A DNA stretch of 64,000 bases from Flectonema sp. DT1601 (taxonomy: Eukaryota > Euglenozoa > Diplonemea > Diplonemida > Diplonemidae). This document shows, one piece after another, positions 22,361 through 32,061 of this stretch. Position numbers and translations under genes: made by a program. The DNA lies in the NCBI GenBank assembly GCA_964019425.1, contig OZ025782.1, positions 62,001 through 126,000 of the forward strand, in the 5' to 3' direction. Below the pieces are notes generated by a model that saw nothing but the letters and a program-made list of their open reading frames with translations, was not told where the DNA came from and searched no databases. How positions within the stretch are numbered: position 1 is the first letter of the stretch; each line of letters opens with the position of its first letter.

Positions 22361-22954
22361 CTACTTGGGTCCTACATATCCATCGAAAGGTGGGCTCTCC
22401 ATAGGCTGACCTCCTTGGCGAATATATTGCTGTTTTTTTTTTTTTTTTTTTTTTTTTTTTCCTCCAATTAATTAACTTGCTTTTTTTTATGTAGTTGGGA
22501 TATCGCAAAATCCAAATTGGATACAAATGAAACAGACCTTTCTTACTTTATCATTTTGTTCTTTTATTTTATTCGCTCTCTGTTTATCCCCTATTGACTT
22601 CCTCCACATTGCTGCGATTCCGATTGGCATAAGTGACACAGCACTTCCCACTGCAGTTCTTCTTAGCATTTCAAAGACGTGAAAAAGTTTACTTTTCACT
22701 GGGTTACGAAAAAAGAAGTACAACCCATAAGTAGAACCACAAACAAAACTTGCATTAAGAGAATGTGTGAAAATTGGATCGTTCCATGTTCGAGTTCTTG
22801 ACATCATGTGTTGGAATTTCATTCCGTCTGCAGTACCATCTTTATAACCGTAATAACTCTCTCCTAGTGCTGTTCTTCTTTCTGATGATAATTTCGCTTG
22901 CCTATCAGATTCCCTTTGATACTCATTGACTATATTGTCTGATGGAGTGCTCAT
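22361..22954 (-). CDS. two-exon small membrane protein, probably mitochondrial
   Basis: Exon 1 is 22538-22954 and exon 2 is 22361-22429, with a phase-0 intron of 108 bases (GTCTGT donor). The joined protein is 161 residues. After a polar N-terminus come two hydrophobic segments (SLNASFVCGSTYGLYFFF and TAVGSAVSLMPIGIAAMW) separated by a short basic loop, then a charged helix (DKQRANKIKEQNDKVRK) and a final GYVGPK. The two-TM layout with a basic amphipathic tail recalls small cytochrome-oxidase assembly proteins such as COX20, but the likeness is weak. The intron carries a run of about 27 A directly before CAG. TTCATAACAG lies upstream of the ATG. Confidence 0.65.
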
Positions 22955-23962
22955 TATTATACGATTCGGGGAGATTACTGTTATGAAGAAACAAAAATAA
23001 AAAAAAATAAAAAATTCAACAAACAGCGATCATTAATAATAATAAACAGATTGAAGTCGCATGGGTTCCTTGTGCAGGAACTTTTTTTGTATTTTGCAAA
23101 AGTAGTCTTTTTTTTTTTTTTTTTTTTTTTTTTTGCAGAGCTCTTCGATCACATTTACCGTTGCTTTGATTGTCGTATATTAAGTAAAGTCAGATTTGAA
23201 AGAATAGAGACGCGTCCTGTTGTGCAACCTTTTAGGAGATCACAAAACAATTATTATTATTATATCCCTCCCTTCTTTTTTTTCTTAATAGTTATGGAGC
23301 TCTTTTCGCTCATATTACCTTTGCCTTGATTATCGTATTCTTGCTTTAATCAATTATTAGTAAAGCTGTGTGTGACTTTACGAAAAGAGTCAGATTTGAA
23401 GAATAGAGACGCGTCCTGTTGTGCAATCTTTTAGGATCACAAAACAATTATTATATCCCTCCCTTCTTTTTTTTTTTAATAGTTATGCAAAAAAAAAAAG
23501 AAATTACATACAAATTACGAAGTAGTCGAACAACAACAAAAAAAAATAAAATAAAATAAATAATAATAATAATAATAATAACCAAAAAGAACCAAAAATA
23601 AATTAAACAAAACAAAAAAAATGCCAAACAAACAACAAAAGCAATAAAATTTATTATTAAAATAGCATTTTGACTCAAAGTACGCGCCGGACACGTGTCT
23701 AACCAAGACCTCTATAAGTCTAGAAGTAAAAAAAAAAAAAAAAAAAAAATAGAAATGGTCAGCCTCGTATATCTCACAACAATAACATTTGAACTTAGTG
23801 TTCGGGGCTGCTACAGCGCACCCGCTTACTTCGGAAAGACTTTTAATCACTTAATACTTTATGATTTGTAACATAGACTAACAGACAGGAATACCATCGT
23901 CGCTACACATGAATATTATAAAGGAACCAGAATGAATAAGTTATCACTCCAGTTTTTTGGTC
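22955..23962. other. spacer with a tandem duplication
   Basis: No gene is seen. It holds long T/A runs (near 23109-23134 and 23730-23749), (AAT)n microsatellite near 23562-23580 and the duplicated block listed separately. Confidence 0.5.
23138..23487. repeat. tandem duplication, two ~160-190-bp units
   Basis: Unit 1 (23138-23296) and unit 2 (23297-23487) both begin GAGCTCTT, run through GAATAGAGACGCGTCCTGTT and ATCCCTCCCTTCTTTT, and end AATAGTTATG. They differ by small indels and a ~35-base insertion near the start of unit 2. Confidence 0.8.
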
Positions 23963-25178
23963 TCAATTTCCCAAAGGAGGTGGTAGTCTTTTCTTTCTTG
24001 AAGATGCATCGGAAGCAATCGCCGGTTTCGAACTAATACCACTTTTCGGACTTAAGTTAGAACTACCTCCCATACTACTGAGTGTTTGTTGTTGAGGCAG
24101 ACGAGATGACTGTTTTTTTTTTTTTTTTTGATGTTTTTTTTTTATTATAAGAATTCACCTTACTAATATAACATACCGACACAGGACATGGAGGAGTAGA
24201 CACCTCATCAGGTTGGCGGTGATCTTTTGAATCTGTTGCTGATGTTGCTTCGGATGAATCTGACGCAAATCCCATTTCAATGTCCAAACCGTTTTGAGAT
24301 CCATCTGAATGGTTCGTGTTATTTTGTATTTGATTAGCAATTTGAGTTGAAAGAGCTGTTTTCATAACTATTCCCTTCCTTCCAACAACAATCCATTCAT
24401 AAGTCGTTAATTTCCCCTTACATAAAATAGTATGAAAAGAAAACAAGTGAACCAACAACCCGAAAGCAACAATATCTAATACAAGAGTAACGCAAATACC
24501 TGCGCGGTAGTTGTTTATTGGAGTTGAGTTGAGATGGTCCTTAAGCAGAGCATTCCATTTTAATGGATATTCACCGAGATCGCGTAGTATCCACGAACAT
24601 ATAATAATAATACCACAAGACATCAATAACGTCGTTGACAAGAATATAAAAAAATATTTGTAATTGGCTGCTCCAACACAGGTATTTAACCATTTGCAGT
24701 GATGATCAAAATCAGAAACACACTTATTACATGCCTTACAGTGCTTTGATTCGTTTCTGATCCATGCATTGCAAATCGTACACTTTACTGACGGAATATG
24801 GTGACAAACATAATGGTTATCTGTTGGTTCTTTCTTAATACCTGGATCAGAAGGATCTATTATGGATGCCATCACATTACTCCAAATCATTATTACATAG
24901 CTAGCTCCGAAATAACAATAAACAATTATATTGAATGGAGATGGTAGAAACGGTGCTAACAACACGCACACTATCACAAAGAATCCGATGAATAAAATCC
25001 AACTAGCAATCTGAAGTAAGTGCCACGGTCTATGAAAACCATGTCTTCTTTTTTGAAATTGTTTCCACACATCGTGAGGTACTACTTTACTCCGCATTGG
25101 AAATCCATGGAATAGAGGTGCCTTGTATGGCACTGGAGTGTTAGCTGGGCCGCTTAAGTTTGGTGTTTGCGAAATCAT
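23963..25178 (-). CDS. DHHC-type protein S-palmitoyltransferase
   Basis: Exon 1 is 24177-25178 and exon 2 is 23963-24109, with a 67-base phase-0 intron (GTATGT donor, A-run before CAG). The joined protein is 382 residues. Two TM segments (about 54-76 and 83-104) come before the cysteine-rich domain, whose zinc-binding C/H pattern is intact and whose catalytic DHHC is at 158-161. Two more TM segments follow, then the conserved TTxE motif (LTTYEW). The tail is Ser-rich and ends KKRLPPPLGN. The protein acts on Golgi, ER or plasma-membrane substrates. An acceptor-like CACCCCCACTCAG precedes the ATG; that acceptor and the ATG are duplicated just upstream around an inserted repeat. Confidence 0.93.
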
Positions 25179-25350
25179 TCCATTACCTGATTACTAGTTC
25201 TGAGTGGGGGTGAAACTTTGACAATGTAAAAGCAGTTACTTTAGGGTATTAAAAACAAAATTAATATCAAGTACTTGACTGAAAAAATATTTGTAGTTGT
25301 TAATCAATCCGAAATCATTCCATTACCTGATTACTAGTTCTGAGTGGGGG
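25170..25350. mobile_element. R1 repeat insertion flanked by 41-bp direct repeats
   Basis: Identical 41-bp direct repeats at 25170-25210 and 25310-25350 flank a 99-bp insert (25211-25309) beginning TGAAACTTTGACAATGTAAA. The insert matches copies at 43726 and 57689 but is shorter, ending near GTTAATCAA. The direct repeats include the acceptor-like CAG and the start codon of the DHHC gene. The perfect match between the two repeats suggests a recent event. No coding capacity is visible. Confidence 0.8.
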
Positions 25351-27141
25351 AGGAGAATTAGAAATAAGTTTTTTTTTTTTTTTTTTTGATTTGTGCAACA
25401 AAATACCAGCAGTCCCTTCTTACATAACTTCCAAACACATCTGAGAAAAGGAAATAATAACAATTAAGTATAGTCATATGTTAATAATTTTTCACGTGAT
25501 TACGAAAAATATGTTTTTTTCTTTTTCTTTTTCTTTCTCTATACGTCGAGGAAAGCTTTGCACAATCACAAGGTGCAAAATAAACAGTTTTGCGAAAACA
25601 AACGTTATTAGGGAATATAAAAAAAAAAAAAAAAGCAGGGGGACAATAAAAGAATGCAGTAGTTCACCTACTTACAACTAAACAAGGGGGAGATAGGAAT
25701 AACACTTGTAACCACCGACCACTCCAGTTACAAAGGCAAGAAAGGGTCATCATGAACCCAATACGGTACGTACAAATAAATACAATAGATTCATAACGAC
25801 CACTAACAATGTGTACCTTAGAAAAGCTCTCTACCAAGGAAGACACTAATTACTTATAGTCCAACAAAAGTGATATGATTGTAATAATAATATGAAATTG
25901 GTTACCAAGAATGAAAAAAAAAAAAAAAAAAATGAACAACAAAATATAAACAAAAATCACTTAACTTCGTAAGAGAAAAAAAATAAAGTAGGAGATAAAA
26001 CTGTTTTTTTATTAGGTTTATGATACAGTGACTAATAATGTTAATACACGCTGACACTCCGCAAATGACGCACATTGCTCTACATTATAATCAATGTTTC
26101 TAACTTATCTGCCTCTTTTTCCGTTTTTCCGTGTTGTCATTCAGTGCAGCACGGACTCAAGTTATGGACACCAAAACCAGGGTCGTCAAGAAACAAACAA
26201 TTTTTCAAAAAAAAAAAAAAAAAAATGGGCTGGGGGTGGGGAATAATAAAGCTTAACAACACACATTAATCCGAAAGTACAAGTAAAATTATAAATAAAA
26301 AAACTAAACATCTTCTAACGTCACCAAGAGTGACTTGGAAAGATACTCCCTACTGAAAGTTTATTCTAAAAAAGAGAAATTTCAAAGAAAAAAAAAAAAA
26401 ATCATTTTCCTTCAAACAATCTCGATAGTATTATCATTATCATACACAACATTAGGCTTTAAAAAAAAAACTAAAAAAAAAACAAAATACAATACACGCG
26501 GCAAGGTCCGTGCCATGAATCTCTTCACCGATTAAACAGCGATAGGAATTTATTTATTTTTTTTTTTTTTTTTTCCTTTGAAAGAAAATCTCACGTAGCT
26601 CCTTTTATTTATTTTTTTATTTATTTTTTTTTCCCTCATCGAAAAAAAAAGCAGTGGAATTTTTTCAGCCATTCCTCAGCATCTCGGGGTGAACAAGAAT
26701 GAAGTGAAAAAAAAAACAAAATAAACATAACAATTATGATTACACCAGTCTTTTATCTTGTGCCAGGAAAACCACGAATGAAGGTTCCTAAGTGAACTCC
26801 CTTTATGTTTATTGTACTAACCCTGTCTGTGGTTCTGAAGGTACCGTTTCTGTTTTACCCAACGAAGAGGTTAAAAAAAAAGAGAGAAAAAACTAACAAA
26901 GATCTCCAATGAGGGGAACGATCATCGCATTGAAGCGATTTTCTCTTGTGATGCTTCTTTCTCTGAGGTCAGAGATCAGAGATCCAGATTACGACAAATT
27001 AGCAAAAAATTGTCATCTTATTACCGTAGAAGAAACAGAACCTCGGATTCAAGAAACGAGAAGACCGATGTGGTCTCGCAGAAACGAAATCCATATTTTT
27101 TTTTTTTTTTTTTTTTTTTGAAATGTTCATGACCACACTGC
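25351..27141. other. spacer, no gene seen
   Basis: AT-rich, with many homopolymers (near 25370-25387, 25918-25932, 26205-26224, 26554-26574, 27096-27119). The plus-strand frame at 26909-27121 has no domain and runs into a T-run. No RNA gene is recognised. Confidence 0.5.
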
Positions 27142-29388
27142 CTACAGATAACATGAATCTTGTAGTTGACATTCAGTCGTTAGTACTTTCTGAAATAAGA
27201 ATCTCAAATCAGAAATATCAGAATTGCAGCCTCTGGAGAATCTCGAGGCACACGGAGACTGAGGATATGCTTCTTCAAAGGTGTAACGCGTCGGGGATTT
27301 AGGAGAGCGTACCGCAACCGACGGCTTTTTAGGAGTTTTAAGAGGCTGAAATTGCTCACTTCTAAAAATAGACGGAAACGGCTCAATCGGAATTGGCATT
27401 CTAGCCGGATGGGGATACAGCTGACCATCAGCATCAACATCACCCAGTGAAGAAACTGTGACGCTCTTTTTCCTTTGATCTGGTAGAAAATAATTTGAAA
27501 GAGAAGTAACAACGCGTGGCACTCCCCTCGGCATTGAAAGAGGTTTTTTTGTACTTGGCACGGGTGTTATCGTTACTTTATTCTCACCTTCTTGTGCGGA
27601 AGGAGTACTGGTAGAAGAGATTATGTCTTTGGTTGTGATTTCTTGTATGTTTTGTAAAGGCATTGCAACACTTTTCTTGGCGGATTCAAAACTTGAAAGC
27701 TCCCTCACTGTGATGTGAGTTTGTGGAACTACTTCCACGGCACCGAAAGCAGAAGACCTGCTATTGTTGTTTCTAACGTGTGAATATTTTGGGTTTTTAA
27801 CGTTATTTGATGACTGCGGTACCAGTCCCTCAACATTAGCTTCTATACAAGGGTACTTAGTTGTTAGAAGATTGCCTAATTCGGTATTCTGATCACCGTT
27901 GAGAGCCGCTGTTAACAATATTTGATTCAATTCCTGTGCATTGTTAACATCTTTGAATTGCATATCAACGATAACAGAACCCTGTCTAACACTCATGATG
28001 CTTATCTGATCAGGTCGTACTCCCATACTGGAGGCTATGTTGTTCTTAAAGGTTGGTTGATCAAACTGTTGAGGACCTGGCAAATCAAATCGTAACGTAA
28101 CCGGCTGTCCTAAATTATTTGATAAATTCCTATAAGCAGGAGGGACGTGATAATTGAAATGAGTGGCAGGTGGTGGACCACCCGCCCCTGAAAATGTCGG
28201 ATTTGCTACCTCAACAACTTGAATGTCTTCAACGTCGATATTATTAGATCCGAATTGTGGAGGATCGTGATTCGCAAAGTTATGAACCTGCGTCTGGATT
28301 TGAGGCTGAGCTTGAGGCTGGACATGAGTCTGAATTTGAGGCTCCACCTGCTGTTGTTGAGAGTTAATTAAAGTAACATCCTTGGCAGTGTCAGGTTCCG
28401 GTTTCGTGTCACCAAAAATATTTTCATTTTCAGGATTCAATAACGGAATTTCTCTACTATCCCTATCAGATAAACTGATCGACCCAAGACCATCAGGATG
28501 ACTTGAAGGTTTCTTCTTACGAGTTGCTAACACAATGACTGCAACAAGTAACAAACAACAACAAAGACAACCCAATATAATCCCGGCTATTGCACCCGCA
28601 CCTAAACCATCGTCCTCTTCATTAATTGGTGACGATGCCGCAGCTTTAGTAAGATGGTGATTTACTGGTTGGTCTAAGTAGAGCGGTGCCAAATCTGGAT
28701 ACCTTCGGTCAGGTACTGGATCTGGTGTAGCTGTCGTATTAGGATCTGGTGTATTCGGATTTGGAACATTAGGATTTGGGTTTGGATTATTCGGGTCTGG
28801 AGTGTCTGGATTACTAATGGGAGGGTTAAGCAAATCATATTCATCCTGTGGAGCTGATGAAGTATTTGTAAAAGTTAACATCTCAGGTGTTGTTGTTCTA
28901 TCACTATGACCAGTCGTTGCTAACATACTCAAATCATTAACATTACCAAGACATGAAATAACAGGCAACTGTTGCACTGATGTATCAAAAGTAAAATGAT
29001 CGGCAGTGAGACCAGTCAATGAACGAGATAGTTGCATTGTTTGAAGGTTTGTTGTTTTGTTTTGATATTCAATATTCCAAGTCTTTTGAAGAGGTGTACC
29101 TGATGCTCTTAATCCTAACTTCCATTCACTAAAACCGAATCCTTGAGCATCAAATGCGATAGCGTACGTATTCAACATTGTCGTACCAAAACCAATTCCA
29201 TACCACCTGGCAGCAGGTCCTGTGATTGTCAGGTAAACTTTATCAAAGTCATCATCAATAACTAATTGTAAACTAGTAATCCAAGGATTCCCACTTGTCG
29301 TTGGAAACACCGCAGGACCATATCCCACAGTAGCTGACGCAGCCCTACCTACCAGAGTCAACAGCAACACCCATACACAATATATCAT
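27142..29388 (-). CDS. DOMON-domain single-pass membrane protein
   Basis: 748 residues. Signal peptide MIYCVWVLLLTLVGRAASA, then a DOMON domain (about 25-170; the WYGIGFG...M...TYAIAFD signature fits heme- or sugar-binding DOMONs). An Asn/Pro-rich stalk (PNPNPNVPNPNTPDPN) leads to one TM segment at about 270-292 (GAIAGIILGCLCCCLLLVAV) and RKKK. The ~450-residue cytoplasmic part contains a SEA-like or ferredoxin-fold segment (TFKNNIASSMGVRPDQISIM, SVRQGSVIVDMQF) and a long disordered tail. It is likely a surface receptor or sensor. The ATG at 29388 was chosen because it gives a clean signal peptide. Confidence 0.8.
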   Translation of the reverse strand: MIYCVWVLLLTLVGRAASATVGYGPAVFPTTSGNPWITSLQLVIDDDFDKVYLTITGPAARWYGIGFGTTMLNTYAIAFDAQGFGFSEWKLGLRASGTPLQKTWNIEYQNKTTNLQTMQLSRSLTGLTADHFTFDTSVQQLPVISCLGNVNDLSMLATTGHSDRTTTPEMLTFTNTSSAPQDEYDLLNPPISNPDTPDPNNPNPNPNVPNPNTPDPNTTATPDPVPDRRYPDLAPLYLDQPVNHHLTKAAASSPINEEDDGLGAGAIAGIILGCLCCCLLLVAVIVLATRKKKPSSHPDGLGSISLSDRDSREIPLLNPENENIFGDTKPEPDTAKDVTLINSQQQQVEPQIQTHVQPQAQPQIQTQVHNFANHDPPQFGSNNIDVEDIQVVEVANPTFSGAGGPPPATHFNYHVPPAYRNLSNNLGQPVTLRFDLPGPQQFDQPTFKNNIASSMGVRPDQISIMSVRQGSVIVDMQFKDVNNAQELNQILLTAALNGDQNTELGNLLTTKYPCIEANVEGLVPQSSNNVKNPKYSHVRNNNSRSSAFGAVEVVPQTHITVRELSSFESAKKSVAMPLQNIQEITTKDIISSTSTPSAQEGENKVTITPVPSTKKPLSMPRGVPRVVTSLSNYFLPDQRKKSVTVSSLGDVDADGQLYPHPARMPIPIEPFPSIFRSEQFQPLKTPKKPSVAVRSPKSPTRYTFEEAYPQSPCASRFSRGCNSDISDLRFLFQKVLTTECQLQDSCYL

Positions 29389-29628
29389 TTTATTGAGTAC
29401 TTTTACAAAAATATTAATAATCAAAACTAAAAACTACAATCGAAAATGCTCAGAGTACTTGACTCTCTCTCTAGGTAAACAACAACTTCTGTTAAATTGG
29501 TTAGTTAGGAAACAAGTTGTCTTTAAAATAAGTTGTTCAAGAACTCAACCCAGCCCCTGATGATGAGATTATAACGTAATTAGAGTACCGGTTGAATGTC
29601 AGTCTTGTCTGTACAGTCTCTACCATTC

Positions 29629-30930
29629 TTAATGGGCATTTGTTAGAAGCTTTGTCATCTCTGTCTCTAGGAGATCACAGTCAAGAACAGCAGCTGTAAC
29701 GCTGTGGAATTTCAATAAAAGATGACCATTTTTATAAAGCAATATCACTGGAGTGGCTTCGATGCTCAACGGGAACCACTCTCTGCAGACATCAATATCA
29801 ACCGCGAAAAGTGGAATTTCAAATTTCTCACAGAGTTTGGTCACAAAGTCTGATGCAGACTGTGAAACTGAACACCACGAAGCAAATACAAAAATACAAA
29901 CATTCGATGAACTGATTTCATTGTATGAACTCAAAGAATGAATTTGTTTTAAAGAATGTAATTGACTACCACTACAACAACCAGCGTGTGAACAGCTGTG
30001 TTGATTAGTAGATTGTTGTGCAGTAATCTGATTGATGAAATTTAAAATGAATTCTTCGATTTGTTTTTCAGTTGGATTTTCTTCACCAAAGACGTACTGA
30101 CCACTTTCATGAATGATTCCAAAATATTCTTTTTCTGGAGAACCGAATTGCTTTACTAAAATATTAGCTGTCGCGTCACCAGCAGTCGTGACAGCGAATC
30201 CCAGCAAGCACGACTCCTCACTAGCATTATCTATTCCTTTTGATTTGAGAACGCTTTGAACTGTTGAGTTAATCTTTTGTAACTGCGCTGAAACAACAAG
30301 AAGTTTGTCGGCAGAAGTTACAGCAACCACCATTGGTATTTTAGTAAGGACGTGCACGACACTATCCAAGTTGTGTACAAAAGGATCTTCCCACAGTTTG
30401 GGACGTAATATGTTGTTAGGAATAGTAAAAGGTGATGGTGGAGAAGAGATGTACCCAATAATTGCAATAAAAGTAACGTCCAAGTTCGAATCCGTCGCGT
30501 GAGATTCAATCAATTTAAAACCCAGGCTTTCAACAGAGACACCAGTACCGTCAGGAGCTGCAAGAGTTACACAAGATTCCATATTTATATTACTCGTTGA
30601 GAAACAATGAAACTTCTTATCAGTATTTTCAGATTCTTCATATTCATCAACAGGAAAGTCATTATATATCTCTAACTCTGAAGCTGTTTTACAATTTGTA
30701 ACAACAACCCCTGACATCAACGGTTCCCCATATCCTCTAACAGGAACTCTTACCACGATGTGTGTTACAAATAACTTGTTGTTTGACTTTAATATTAAAC
30801 TATGATTCACTCCCTCTCCTGAACAGTGTACTTCGTCATTGATTTTGAGAACTCGTTCAATTTCATGTCCGGGTTCGCTTCCTCCGTCGTACGAGTCTAT
30901 CGTAAAATACTTGTTTAGCACTTCTAACAT
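29629..30930 (-). CDS. thioredoxin-domain protein with monothiol WCSVS site
   Basis: 433 residues in a single exon. The C-terminal ~110 residues form a thioredoxin fold (FVFASWCSVSQSASDFVTKL, FAVDIDVCREWF, cis-Pro in ATPVILLYKNGHLLLKF). The active site reads C-S-V-S, so the resolving cysteine is replaced by Ser. That suits a monothiol or non-redox partner role rather than a classical disulfide reductase. The middle (about 180-300) looks like a second, redox-silent thioredoxin-like domain. The first 160 residues are beta-rich and may be a galactose-binding/PITH-like module. A CCSGS segment with two Cys lies between the domains. No signal peptide is visible, so it is probably cytosolic. Confidence 0.75.
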   Translation of the reverse strand: MLEVLNKYFTIDSYDGGSEPGHEIERVLKINDEVHCSGEGVNHSLILKSNNKLFVTHIVVRVPVRGYGEPLMSGVVVTNCKTASELEIYNDFPVDEYEESENTDKKFHCFSTSNINMESCVTLAAPDGTGVSVESLGFKLIESHATDSNLDVTFIAIIGYISSPPSPFTIPNNILRPKLWEDPFVHNLDSVVHVLTKIPMVVAVTSADKLLVVSAQLQKINSTVQSVLKSKGIDNASEESCLLGFAVTTAGDATANILVKQFGSPEKEYFGIIHESGQYVFGEENPTEKQIEEFILNFINQITAQQSTNQHSCSHAGCCSGSQLHSLKQIHSLSSYNEISSSNVCIFVFASWCSVSQSASDFVTKLCEKFEIPLFAVDIDVCREWFPLSIEATPVILLYKNGHLLLKFHSVTAAVLDCDLLETEMTKLLTNAH

Positions 30931-32061
30931 TTTTTTTTTTTAATTATGTAGATCTTTTTTGGTAGTTAGAATATATAAGTTTATTATAAAAAAAGTGCAC
31001 TAAAATAAAATATAAAAAAAAAGAAAAGTTATAAAAACACAATTGTTCTGCTGTTCCATGATACACTTGTGGAATACGTAGTTTCAGGCCTTAATCTTAT
31101 ACTACTTGTCCCTCTTAGGCTTTTGGTAGTTAGATATATGACTTATAAGTGCTGGGTATTCGAAGACTCACCTCGTCTAGCTTAATAATGGATACGGAGA
31201 TAAGTTTCCTATCCTTAGAAAATTATTTTTTTTAATCAATAGGGGGGCAGTTACTCTCAATTTTATGTTAAAAATGTTGACTACCTGATAAACAAAAAAG
31301 ATTTATATATTTTTCAAACAAAATTATGCTAACAACAATAATAAAAAAAAAAATAAAAAAAAAATTATCATCCGATCGCTAACGCTTTGCAGAAGACGTC
31401 CACGACTGCACAACTGGGATCGAAAAAAAAAAAAACCTTCCTGCAGATAAGAGCAGCCTTTGGAAAAGCGAAAAAAAGCGAAAATACAACTGCAAATGGT
31501 CATTTCTGGGTCACTGGGATGGGGCTGTTGCCGCTTACGGACAGCTAGGAAGCGTGTCCGCAACAAATCTAAACAGAGACCACAGTTTAGACGAAAAGTT
31601 TTAACGTAGCAAGGGAAGGCATAAGCAAAAAACCGGCAACACGGAAAGAAAAAAAAAAGGGGGAAAAAAACAATCCACACTTTTTTTTTTTTTTAGATCC
31701 CACAACAATATAAAAGCACACGTTAACAGCAGGGTGAGTAGGGGAACAACGGAAACTGCCGATTGAATGGAAATAAAAAAATTTAAAAAAAAAAAAAACA
31801 GGATAATTTTCTATAGTAATTTAAACTGCGTTTAAAATAATCCATCAATACAAGACACCGGAATACCAATGTATCCTGAGGTATATTTATTATTACTAGT
31901 AAGTATCGAGTGTATGCCGCAGCTACGATAAAACGGGTCAAGCTGATTGGGCAAAACTAACAGAGTGATACAAACCGTATCACATTAACACATAAAAGAT
32001 AATAATTAAATCACATAAACGTTGTTGTCACGGGACCTATGGGTAATTTTTAGTGAGGGCT
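30931..32061. other. spacer with an R2 dispersed repeat
   Basis: No gene is seen. The R2 copy is listed separately. The minus-strand frame at 31324-31680 is composed of run-derived Phe and has no domain. Confidence 0.5.
30964..31073. repeat. R2 dispersed repeat, copy 1
   Basis: A ~110-bp sequence with AGTGCACTAAA, a long A-rich middle, GTTATAAAAACACA and TTGTTCTGCTGTTCCA. It matches copies near 47845-47980 and 54512-54642. No open frame and no clear terminal repeats are seen. Confidence 0.65.

Noticed and set aside
22361-22954. Assignment to COX20
   Set aside because: Two hydrophobic segments and a basic tail are shared, but no diagnostic residues line up well enough to use the name.
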